Assembly: GCA_017444045.1 (NCBI GenBank)
Contig: JAFSXO010000348.1
Location: 1 to 7,613 of the forward strand
DNA: 7,613 nt
Direction: 5' to 3'
Source: a bacterium
Lineage (GTDB): Bacteria; Vulcanimicrobiota; Xenobia; Xenobiales; Xenobiaceae
Part shown: one piece after another, positions 1 through 6,078 of the stretch
Position numbering within the stretch: position 1 is the stretch's first letter
How the letters are laid out: the number at the start of each line of letters is the position of its first letter
Notes under the pieces: model-generated
Database searches by the model: none
Told to the model about the DNA's origin: nothing
The model's input: the letters and a program-made list of their open reading frames with translations, nothing else
Position numbers and translations under genes: made by a program

Positions 1-107
1 CTATCTCTTGGGCTTTGGTAACGCTGCTGTCTACGTCAAAGATAGTCGCGCATGCGGTTCACGCGGGCGCGCACATCGGCAATGGGTTCAGCGTAGCTTG
101 CTATCAT
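1..107 (-). CDS. prfB: Peptide chain release factor 2, N-terminal part (partial, with programmed +1 frameshift)
   Basis: RF2 recognises UGA and UAA stop codons and triggers peptide release on the ribosome. On the minus strand an ATG at 107-105 opens 23 codons, ending ...VNRMRDYL, and then meets an in-frame TGA at 38-36. Skipping one base there continues the reading as L-DVDSSVTKAQEI to the window edge. This matches the start of RF2 proteins, where about 25 codons precede the shift (E. coli reads ...LRGYL, then TGA, then DYD...). The start is supported by AAAGG (complement of 116-120), 8 bases upstream. Only the first ~36 residues are present; the GGQ domain lies outside the window. The gene is transcribed divergently from the SLH porin gene. 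The identification rests on the frameshift motif and its position, because the fragment is too short for domain evidence. Confidence 0.85.
35..41 (-). promoter_or_regulatory. prfB: prfB programmed +1 frameshift site (CTTTGAC)
   Basis: The mRNA-sense sequence TAT CTT TGA C is identical to the slip site known from E. coli prfB. When RF2 is scarce, the ribosome pauses at TGA, peptidyl-tRNA-Leu slips from CUU to UUU, and translation continues in the +1 frame. When RF2 is plentiful, termination gives a short peptide. The codon before the site is Tyr, as in E. coli. The usual AGGGGG stimulator three bases upstream of CTT is absent; those positions read GCGCGAC. Confidence 0.85.
47..71 (-). promoter_or_regulatory. 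GC-rich hairpin just upstream of the prfB slip site
   Basis: In the mRNA sense, CGCGCCCGCG (71 to 62) can pair with CGCATGCGCG (56 to 47) around the loop TGAAC. Eight of the ten positions pair and two adjacent ones are mismatched. The 3' arm ends five bases before CTT. It could affect slipping, but this is an inference. It lies inside coding sequence, and GC-rich codons can create such pairing by chance. Confidence 0.3.
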
Positions 108-430
108 TGGGATGGCCTTTCTTGCTTACATTTAAGCTAGTTTGTTTGCTCGCTCGCTTTAAAAGCCTGCTATGTGTTGCAATGTCGTCGGCTAAGCGGC
201 AAACGATATGTTAACAAAAGTTTACATCTTTTTCGTAGCAAATAGAAGGAATCAGCTTGTCGCATAGAATTAAGAGCGCGTTCAGAACCGCGCAAGTGTA
301 TAGACACCTGCTGAACGACGTGAGGAAACTTTGAAAGCTCAAGCTGAGATGCAGGTTGCCTAGCAGGTCGGGGTTCTGAATGAATAATTTCCTTATATAT
401 AAATTATTTATTCTATTTGGAGGCTCAATA
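108..430. other. Divergent intergenic region between prfB and the SLH porin gene
   Basis: This 323-base stretch holds no convincing gene; the short open frames across it have no ribosome binding site and no recognisable product. Next to prfB it contains the prfB ribosome binding site (116-120). Next to the porin gene it contains the foldable leader (276-382), an AT-rich stretch (384-418) and the GGAGG site (419-423). I found no well-matched -35/-10 pair for either gene. The best -10-like hexamer on the plus strand is TAGAAT at 265-270, which would start transcription close to the 5' edge of the leader structure, but it has no recognisable -35. No tRNA or repeat was seen. Confidence 0.6.
276..382 (+). 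promoter_or_regulatory. Structured 5' leader of the SLH porin gene (predicted RNA element)
   Basis: CGTTCAGAACC (279-289) pairs with GGTTCTGAATG (372-382) over 11 positions with one G-U wobble, closing a domain of about 100 bases. Inside it, GTGT-ATAG-ACAC (296-307) forms a small hairpin. ACCTGC (306-311) can pair with either of two GCAGGT copies (351-356 or 363-368). CTCA (338-341) can pair with TGAG (345-348). Competing folds exist: GCGCG (276-280) with CGCGC (289-293), and CGTTCAG (279-285) with CTGAACG (311-317). The element ends 36 bases before the porin ribosome binding site. It matches no riboswitch or RNA family I can name. No T-run follows it, so it looks like a cis leader rather than a separate small RNA. 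Confidence 0.4.
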
Positions 431-3079
431 ATGGATTTACGTTTGCGTACTTCCGCGGTTGGTATGGTCCTCGCCATGGGAATGGCTGCTCCTGCTTTTG
501 CCGCTCCTCTTTCCTTCCCCGATGTCCCCGCCAATCACTGGGCTAAGGACGCCGTGGAGACCCTGGCTGCTAAGCACATCGTTGAAGGTTATCCCGATGG
601 TACCTTCAAGGGTGACCGCGCAACCACTCGTTGGGAGCTCGCCATGGTCGTCGCTCGTCTGCTCAAGCAGATCGAGGATGGACAGAGCAATTTTGCTACT
701 AAACAGGATCTCGAGGCTATCAACCGTCTGGCCAACAGCTTGAAGGATGAGCTGGAAGCCCTCGGTCAGCGCGTGACCAAACTCGAAGGCGATGTATCCA
801 AGCTGGATCAGCGCGTGACCGAGTTAGAGCGCATCACCTTCTACGGCAGCTTAGAGGCTCGCTTAGTCTCCCAGTGCTTCACCCGCAACAGCAAGACCCC
901 CATCACCGACAACGATTGGGATGGCAATGGTTTTGATCTGGATGGCAATGCCAACGGTTTTGACTATGATCACAACATCGGCACCTTCGCTGGCGCCAAC
1001 ATGACCCCCGCCGCCAACTTCGGTGTGCTGCCCGTGGCCGACTACACCCGCGGTGGTGTGGCTCTGACCAACGGCACTGGCTTCAGCATGAAGGCCCTGC
1101 TCGGCCTGCGCATTCGCGTCAGCGATGACGTCGATGCTGGTGCTGAGTTCGCCGCTTATTCCAGCGTGGGCGACACCGTTGTCGACGCTTTCTGGGGTGT
1201 TTCCGCTCCTCATAGCTGCAACCCGTTCACTGCTAACATCAGCAACCCCATTGATGGCAACAGCCCCTACACCCGCATGGTGCTGGACAACTTCTGGGTG
1301 ATGCACAATCCTTCTGGTACCAAACTGACCGTCGGCGCTTACAACGAGAATCACGTTGACAACATTCTGTATGCCGGTCAGCCCAACTACGGCGCTTATG
1401 GTAACAAATACCTCGACAACTTCGGTTTCGATGTCAATGGTTCTACCAAGATCTCCGATTGGGGCGTGTTCCGTTGGGAGCTGATGGGTACCCGTTTAGC
1501 CGATGGTACTGACAACTGGGGTTGGGGTAATAATTATCAGACCAATCTGTTAGCTGCTGACCTCGGTTTGGAATTCGGTGCTGGTCAGGTGAAGGTCAAC
1601 TTCCTGCGCGTCGCCAACGATAGCGAGAATAGTGAGTCCTACAATACTGGTCTTATCAATGGTATTAACATGGATACCAACATGAATCCTTTGGATACTG
1701 TTGGTATGACCCCCGATGTTGCTGGCGCGAGCTATATGAACTCCCTGCAGTGGGTCAATCCTTATCCCATGTACACCAGTGAGTACAGAAATGTTCCCGT
1801 CGGCCCCAGCGGTATCGCCGCCAGCGACGATCGCCCGATCACCAATGGTGGTAATGTTGGCGATATTGGTCTTGGAACCTTCGGCGCTCAGCAGATGGTC
1901 GGCTTCTCTGTAAAGGCTGACTACAAGTGGGATATCGGCGAGAATGGCAACACTATTTACGCTGCCGGTCAGTATGCCCGCACCCAGTATAAGGCCAACA
2001 AGAACAGCAATTATACCTCCGACGGTAATGCTTACAAGATCGAAGTTGGCACCAACCTGCTCGATGGCGATCTCGATCTGGCCATCGGTTACGTAGGTGC
2101 CGATCCTAACTACGATCCGTTCGTGAATGTCAATCCTATGTTTGCGAACAATGGCATTATGAATCGCACGGACTTCATCAACTTCAACCAGTACTCCAAT
2201 ATGTGGTCGCTGCACGATGTTGACGAGTTCGCTCACAACCGTAAGGGCTTCCTGTTCAACGGTCAGTGGCGTTTCGACGAGCGTCGCGGTTTAGTCTGGG
2301 CCAAGGCCAAGATCCTCTCCCAGACCAAGAAGAGCCTGTATGACACCATGCACACCTTCCAGGCTGCTGATGGTGGTTTGGACGTAGGTTCCACCATTAT
2401 GGGCTTCGACCCTGGCTTCATGGATCCCGTGTTCTACGGCTATGCTTCTCCTACAGTGTATGGCACTCAGAGCGCTCAGTCCTTCGCTATGAATGCTGAT
2501 GGTAGCTGGGATCTCATCGATGCTGGTATCAACAAGACCGGTCACCAGAACAACTGGGGTATCGGCGCCAGCTACAAGTGGGAGAACCCCCGCATTAAAG
2601 TCGACCTCGGCTACGAGGGCAGCAACTACAAACGCGACACCGTCGCCGGTTTGGATTGCTCCAGCCAGAACTATGTTGACCTGAGCAACAACGTGATCCA
2701 CCTCGGTTTAGGCTGGGAAGCCAACGACAAGTGGACGCTCCGCGCTGGTTGCGACTGGGCCAACACCACTGGTCACTGGGATCCCGCGGGTCAGTACAAT
2801 GTGTACTCTTGGGACAATGGCAACATTCATGACTTCGATAACATCAAAGTCAACCAGGTCGTTCCTTACATCGGCTTCGACTATGACATGACTGCCAACA
2901 CTCAGTGGAACCTCGACCTCCGCTACTATGATACCAGAGATGGCATCGATCAGAACGTGTTCGCTGGCGCTACTACTGACACCGTGTCTGTAAACGCTCA
3001 CACCTATCCTGGTTACACTGCTCACCCGTTCTCCTGGTACGGCTGGCAGGTCACCTCTCAGTTCAAGATTAAGTTCTAA
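431..3079 (+). CDS. OmpM-like outer membrane protein: SLH domain, coiled coil and beta-barrel
   Basis: This is probably a major outer membrane porin that also anchors the outer membrane to peptidoglycan. The start is ATG 431, with GGAGG at 419-423 seven bases upstream; an upstream in-frame ATG at 380 has no such site. The product is 882 residues. Residues 1-24 are a signal peptide with an AFA cleavage motif. Residues about 28-80 are one SLH domain (FPDV...HWA..AV, GYPDGTF, and TRWE at 66-69 in place of the usual TRAE). Residues about 88-134 form a heptad-like coiled coil. The remaining ~745 residues alternate aromatic and polar residues, are rich in Asn, Gly and Asp, and end in FKIKF with a terminal Phe, as expected for a barrel inserted by BamA. 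In OmpM proteins the SLH domain binds polyamine-modified peptidoglycan. From memory, most OmpM proteins are about 400-500 residues, so this barrel part is unusually long. Codon use looks typical of a highly expressed gene. Confident in the architecture, less so in pore function. Confidence 0.88.
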   Translation: MDLRLRTSAVGMVLAMGMAAPAFAAPLSFPDVPANHWAKDAVETLAAKHIVEGYPDGTFKGDRATTRWELAMVVARLLKQIEDGQSNFATKQDLEAINRLANSLKDELEALGQRVTKLEGDVSKLDQRVTELERITFYGSLEARLVSQCFTRNSKTPITDNDWDGNGFDLDGNANGFDYDHNIGTFAGANMTPAANFGVLPVADYTRGGVALTNGTGFSMKALLGLRIRVSDDVDAGAEFAAYSSVGDTVVDAFWGVSAPHSCNPFTANISNPIDGNSPYTRMVLDNFWVMHNPSGTKLTVGAYNENHVDNILYAGQPNYGAYGNKYLDNFGFDVNGSTKISDWGVFRWELMGTRLADGTDNWGWGNNYQTNLLAADLGLEFGAGQVKVNFLRVANDSENSESYNTGLINGINMDTNMNPLDTVGMTPDVAGASYMNSLQWVNPYPMYTSEYRNVPVGPSGIAASDDRPITNGGNVGDIGLGTFGAQQMVGFSVKADYKWDIGENGNTIYAAGQYARTQYKANKNSNYTSDGNAYKIEVGTNLLDGDLDLAIGYVGADPNYDPFVNVNPMFANNGIMNRTDFINFNQYSNMWSLHDVDEFAHNRKGFLFNGQWRFDERRGLVWAKAKILSQTKKSLYDTMHTFQAADGGLDVGSTIMGFDPGFMDPVFYGYASPTVYGTQSAQSFAMNADGSWDLIDAGINKTGHQNNWGIGASYKWENPRIKVDLGYEGSNYKRDTVAGLDCSSQNYVDLSNNVIHLGLGWEANDKWTLRAGCDWANTTGHWDPAGQYNVYSWDNGNIHDFDNIKVNQVVPYIGFDYDMTANTQWNLDLRYYDTRDGIDQNVFAGATTDTVSVNAHTYPGYTAHPFSWYGWQVTSQFKIKF

Positions 3080-3095
3080 TCTTAGCTGACAAAAA

Positions 3096-3111
3096 CGCTC
3101 TTAACTGAGCG
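3096..3111 (+). other. Small hairpin before the porin terminator
   Basis: CGCTC (3096-3100) pairs with GAGCG (3107-3111) around the loop TTAACT. It has no T-run of its own and lies just upstream of the terminator. It could protect the 3' end of the porin mRNA, but this is inference. Confidence 0.35.
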
Positions 3112-3115
3112 GTAG

Positions 3116-3148
3116 AAAAAGAGCTCGCCATTGTGCGGGCTCTTTTTT
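3116..3148 (+). terminator. Intrinsic terminator of the SLH porin gene
   Basis: AAAAAGAGCTCGC (3116-3128) pairs with GCGGGCTC plus the following T-run (3135-3148) around the loop CATTGT, with one G-U wobble. Six T residues follow the GC-rich part. The A-run and T-run extend the stem. It starts 37 bases after the stop codon, so the porin gene appears to be monocistronic. Confidence 0.9.
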
Positions 3149-3185
3149 GTGTTTAAAATGGACGCTAAGCGAGTTCACCAGCTGG

Positions 3186-3218
3186 TTGCGCCGTATAAAA
3201 TAAATATATATTTAAAAT
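3186..3218 (+). promoter_or_regulatory. Probable promoter region of the first phosphofructokinase gene
   Basis: Between the porin terminator and the phosphofructokinase leader lies a sharp AT-rich stretch with several -10-like hexamers: TATAAA at 3194-3199, TATATT at 3207-3212 and TATTTA at 3209-3214. TTGCGC at 3186-3191 stands 17 bases before TATTTA and 15 before TATATT. Since a terminator precedes it, a promoter is needed here. The exact -35/-10 pair is uncertain. Confidence 0.4.
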
Positions 3219-3222
3219 AATT

Positions 3223-3300
3223 ATGAAATTAATAGAAGGAGGCGCTAGGTTTTGGGTAGTATGCTTATGTTTGGTATTTATTGAGGAGGCCTATTTTTTT
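3223..3300 (+). promoter_or_regulatory. Leader of the first phosphofructokinase gene with two ribosome binding sites
   Basis: Two strong Shine-Dalgarno sequences lie here: AGAAGGAGG at 3234-3242 and GAGGAGG at 3283-3289. The second serves the ATG at 3301 and decides that start. The first would serve a tiny frame beginning with TTG at 3252 (LGSMLMFGIY, 10 codons), whose TGA at 3282-3284 overlaps the second Shine-Dalgarno. This is the layout of a leader peptide coupled to the gene behind it. An ATG at 3223 is in frame with the enzyme but would add a hydrophobic 26-residue extension absent from the paralogue. It also has no ribosome binding site, so I reject it as the enzyme start. Confidence 0.4.
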
Positions 3301-4632
3301 ATGGCATACTTTAATCGGTATAAAGGAACTATTGGTATTCTTACCGGTGGCGGCGACGTCCCTGGGCTGAACCCTGCCATTCGCGGCGTCACTATGCGAG
3401 CTATTCGCAACGGCTACAGAGTGATTGGTCTGCGCCGCGGCTGGGCCGGTATCACCGAGCTTAATCGCAAATTCCTAAGCAGCACCGATCCCGAGTGGCT
3501 GTCTGAGCGCTCCAATTATTATATTGAGCTTAACGAAGAAATTGTTTCCCGCATGGCCCGCGAAGGCGGCACCTTTTTGCATACCTCTCGCACCAAACCC
3601 AGCAAGATGGCTGTTGATGAGATTCCGTACCACTTGCGCGATATTTATAAGGATGAAATAAAGAAGGAACATGCCCGCCGCGATGAGCTGCAGGATGCCC
3701 TTAAGTCTGGCGATGCCGAGCGCATTAAGGCTGCCGAAGCTAAACAGCCCATCAAGGTTGACCTGACCCGCCATGTCATCGAAAATTTGGAAGCCCTCGG
3801 TATCGACACGCTGATCCCCATCGGCGGCGATGACACGCTCAGCTATGGCCATCGCCTCTATAAGGAGAACGTCAATGTGGTGGCCATCCCCAAGACCATG
3901 GACAACGACGTGCCCGGCACCGATTACTGCATCGGCTTCTCCACCTGCGTATCCCGCACTATCCGCCTGGCCAACGAGCTGCGCACCGCAACCGCTTCGC
4001 ACGAGCGCATCCTGGTCATGGAGGTTTTGGGACGCAATGCCGGCTTTACCGCCATGCTGCCTACTATGGCCGGCGCTGCCACGCGCTGCCTGATCCCCGA
4101 GTATCCCTTCGATATTGAGCATGTCTGCCGTCTGGCTCTCGACGACCGCAAGAAGAACCCCAGCAATTACGCCAGCATTCTGGTTTCCGAAGGCGCAATG
4201 ATCAAGGGCGGAAGCATTATCGAGAGCGGTGAGGCCGACGCCTTTGGCCATCGCCGTCTGGGCGGTATCGGTGCCGAGGTCGTGCGCCAGATGAAGGCCA
4301 TGATCCCCGAAATGAACAACGGCAAGAAGGTCAACTTCATCGAGCAGAAGCTGGGCTATACTACTCGATGCGGCAATCCCGACGCTATCGACTCCATCGT
4401 GCCTATGGCCTATGGCAACCTGGCCATGGAGCTGATCCTCAATAAACAGTTCGGCAAACTGGTCGTGCTCAAGGACGGCCGCTATTCTCACGTAGATCTC
4501 GATGTGCTGGTCTCTGGCGAGAAGGCGAAGAGAGTCGATGTCGACACCTTCTATGTCAAAGAGCGCCTGCGCCCCAATTACGAGCGCATTCAGGATATGC
4601 CCCTGTTCATTATGACCAATGGCGTGTTCTAG
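3301..4632 (+). CDS. pfp: 6-phosphofructokinase, probably pyrophosphate-dependent (copy 1)
   Basis: The enzyme phosphorylates fructose 6-phosphate to fructose 1,6-bisphosphate in glycolysis, in the cytoplasm. The product has 443 residues from ATG 3301, with GAGGAGG 11 bases upstream. Visible motifs are the phosphate-donor loop GGGDVPGLN (16-24), HTSR with Arg97, GGDD (175-178), PKTMDND (197-203) with the catalytic Asp at 201, LGRNAG (243-248), SEG (296-298) and GYTTRCG (352-358). Known family rule: ATP enzymes such as E. coli PfkA have Gly at positions 104 and 124, whereas PPi enzymes have Asp and Lys. Here these are Asp178 and Lys198, so PPi use and reversibility are inferred. The enzyme is longer than the ~320-residue E. 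coli PfkA, partly through a charged helical segment at about 100-155. LGR replaces the usual MGR substrate-binding motif. The next gene is a same-length paralogue. An ATP enzyme is the alternative, less likely. Confidence 0.9.
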   Translation: MAYFNRYKGTIGILTGGGDVPGLNPAIRGVTMRAIRNGYRVIGLRRGWAGITELNRKFLSSTDPEWLSERSNYYIELNEEIVSRMAREGGTFLHTSRTKPSKMAVDEIPYHLRDIYKDEIKKEHARRDELQDALKSGDAERIKAAEAKQPIKVDLTRHVIENLEALGIDTLIPIGGDDTLSYGHRLYKENVNVVAIPKTMDNDVPGTDYCIGFSTCVSRTIRLANELRTATASHERILVMEVLGRNAGFTAMLPTMAGAATRCLIPEYPFDIEHVCRLALDDRKKNPSNYASILVSEGAMIKGGSIIESGEADAFGHRRLGGIGAEVVRQMKAMIPEMNNGKKVNFIEQKLGYTTRCGNPDAIDSIVPMAYGNLAMELILNKQFGKLVVLKDGRYSHVDLDVLVSGEKAKRVDVDTFYVKERLRPNYERIQDMPLFIMTNGVF

Positions 4633-4661
4633 GCTTTTTGGCAGTGTAGTTTAACACGATT

Positions 4662-4703
4662 ACGGCAGGCGCCATGATCTCATGCCGCGTTTGCCGTTTT
4701 TTT
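4662..4703 (+). terminator. Intrinsic terminator between the two phosphofructokinase genes
   Basis: ACGGCA (4662-4667) pairs with TGCCGT (4692-4697). Inside, GCG (4669-4671) pairs with CGC (4686-4688), and CATG (4673-4676) pairs with CATG (4681-4684) around the loop ATCT. Seven T residues follow (4697-4703). It begins 29 bases after the stop of copy 1 and ends 29 bases before the ATG of copy 2. An alternative inner pairing, CGGCA (4663-4667) with TGCCG (4683-4687), would prevent the terminator stem, so the site might act as an attenuator. Confidence 0.8.
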
Positions 4704-4732
4704 ATAGAAGCAAATTGGAGACCGTTATAAAT

Positions 4733-6064
4733 ATGGCTAACGTAAATAAATATAAAGGAACTATCGGCATCCTGACCGGCGGCGGCGACGTCCCCGGCCT
4801 TAATCCCGCTATTCGCGGCGTAACAATGCGCGCCATTCGCAATGGCTACAGGGTTGTCGGTCTGCGCCGCGGCTGGGCTGGCATTACTGAGCTAGACCCA
4901 GCCTGGATAAACAGTCAGGATCCCGAAGATATAGAAAAGCGCCAGGACTGCTATATTGAGTTAAATGAGGTGATCGTGTCCCGTATGGCCCGCGAGGGCG
5001 GCACCTTTTTGCACACCTCGCGCACCCATCCCAGCAGTATGAACGCGGGGGATAGACCGAACCATCTGCGCGATGCGTACACGGATCAGATTAAGGCTGA
5101 GAAAGCGCGCCGCGATGATCTGCACAATGCTCTGCAGTCTGGCGATGCCGAACGCATAAAGGCGGCCGAGGCCGTGAAGCCCGTTACGGTAGACCTGACC
5201 CGCCATGTGATCGCCAATTTAGAGGCCTTGGATATAGATACGCTGATCCCCATCGGCGGCGATGACACGCTCAGCTATGGCCACCGTCTCTATAAGGAGA
5301 ACGTCAATGTGGTTGCCATCCCCAAGACCATGGACAACGATGTGCCCGGAACCGATTATTGCATCGGCTTCTCGACCTGCGTATCGCGCACTATACGCTT
5401 GGCCAACGATCTGCGCACTTCTTCCGGTTCGCACGAGCGCATTGCCGTTATGGAGGTTCTGGGGCGCAATGCTGGCTTTACGGCCATGCTGCCCACCATG
5501 GCAGGGGCTGCCACTCGCTGTCTGATCCCCGAATATCCCTTCGATATCGAGCATATCTGCCGTTTAGCTCTGGAAGACCGCAAGAAGAATCCAAGCAACT
5601 ACGCCAGTATTCTGATCTCCGAGGGCGCCATGATCAAGGGCGGCAGCACGATTGAAAGCGGAGAGGCCGATGCCTTTGGCCATCGCCGCCTGGGCGGTAT
5701 CGGTGCCGAGGTCGTGCGCCAGATGGACGCCATGATTCCCGCGATGAACAACGGCCGCAAGATCAGCTTCATCGAGCAGAAGCTGGGGTACACTACCCGC
5801 TGCGGCAATCCCGACGCTATCGACTCCATAGTGCCTATGGCCTATGGCAATCTGGCCATGGAGCTGATCCTCAACAAGCAGTTTGGCAGGCTGGTTGTGC
5901 TCAGAGACGGACGCTATTCCAGTATGGATCTCAGCGTTTTGGTTTCCGGAGAAAAGGCCAAGAGAGTCGACATCGACACCTTCTACGTTAAGGAGCGCCT
6001 GCGCCCCAACTACGAGCGCATTCAGGATATGCCTCTGTTCATCATGACCAGCGGTGTGTTTTAG
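4733..6064 (+). CDS. pfp: 6-phosphofructokinase, probably pyrophosphate-dependent (copy 2, paralogue)
   Basis: This copy is also 443 residues and aligns with copy 1 without any gap. By hand I count 63 differences, about 86% identity; 38 of them fall in residues 51-170, and residues 171-220 are identical. GGDD (175-178) and PKTMDND (197-203) are kept, so Asp178 and Lys198 again point to PPi as phosphoryl donor. The catalytic Asp201, LGRNAG and GYTTRCG motifs are intact, so the copy looks functional. I chose ATG 4733 because its N-terminus (MANVNKYKGT) matches copy 1 (MAYFNRYKGT) and GGAG lies at 4717-4720. The upstream in-frame ATG at 4682 sits inside the terminator hairpin. Expression depends on readthrough of that terminator or on a weak promoter next to it (TATAGA at 4703-4708 is the only -10-like hexamer outside the start region). 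Confidence 0.9.
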   Translation: MANVNKYKGTIGILTGGGDVPGLNPAIRGVTMRAIRNGYRVVGLRRGWAGITELDPAWINSQDPEDIEKRQDCYIELNEVIVSRMAREGGTFLHTSRTHPSSMNAGDRPNHLRDAYTDQIKAEKARRDDLHNALQSGDAERIKAAEAVKPVTVDLTRHVIANLEALDIDTLIPIGGDDTLSYGHRLYKENVNVVAIPKTMDNDVPGTDYCIGFSTCVSRTIRLANDLRTSSGSHERIAVMEVLGRNAGFTAMLPTMAGAATRCLIPEYPFDIEHICRLALEDRKKNPSNYASILISEGAMIKGGSTIESGEADAFGHRRLGGIGAEVVRQMDAMIPAMNNGRKISFIEQKLGYTTRCGNPDAIDSIVPMAYGNLAMELILNKQFGRLVVLRDGRYSSMDLSVLVSGEKAKRVDIDTFYVKERLRPNYERIQDMPLFIMTSGVF

Positions 6065-6078
6065 GCTGCAGTTATAGC

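Noticed and set aside
8..214. Open frame of 68 codons on the plus strand over the prfB start and intergenic region
   Set aside because: It runs antisense to prfB, has no ribosome binding site and no recognisable product.
223..423. A known riboswitch or small RNA (6S, RNase P, c-di-GMP) in the porin leader
   Set aside because: The conserved core sequences of these families are absent; only a generic structured leader can be supported.
863..1354. Long minus-strand open frames inside the porin gene (also 1550-2236, 2291-2701 and 2708-3025)
   Set aside because: Their Val/Ile/Ala/Gly-rich translations are shadows of the strongly biased codon use of the porin gene.
3475..4491. 338-codon minus-strand open frame antisense to the first phosphofructokinase, with a similar one in copy 2
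   Set aside because: It lies opposite a highly conserved enzyme, has no start signals and no domain pattern. The copy in the paralogue is explained by gene duplication.
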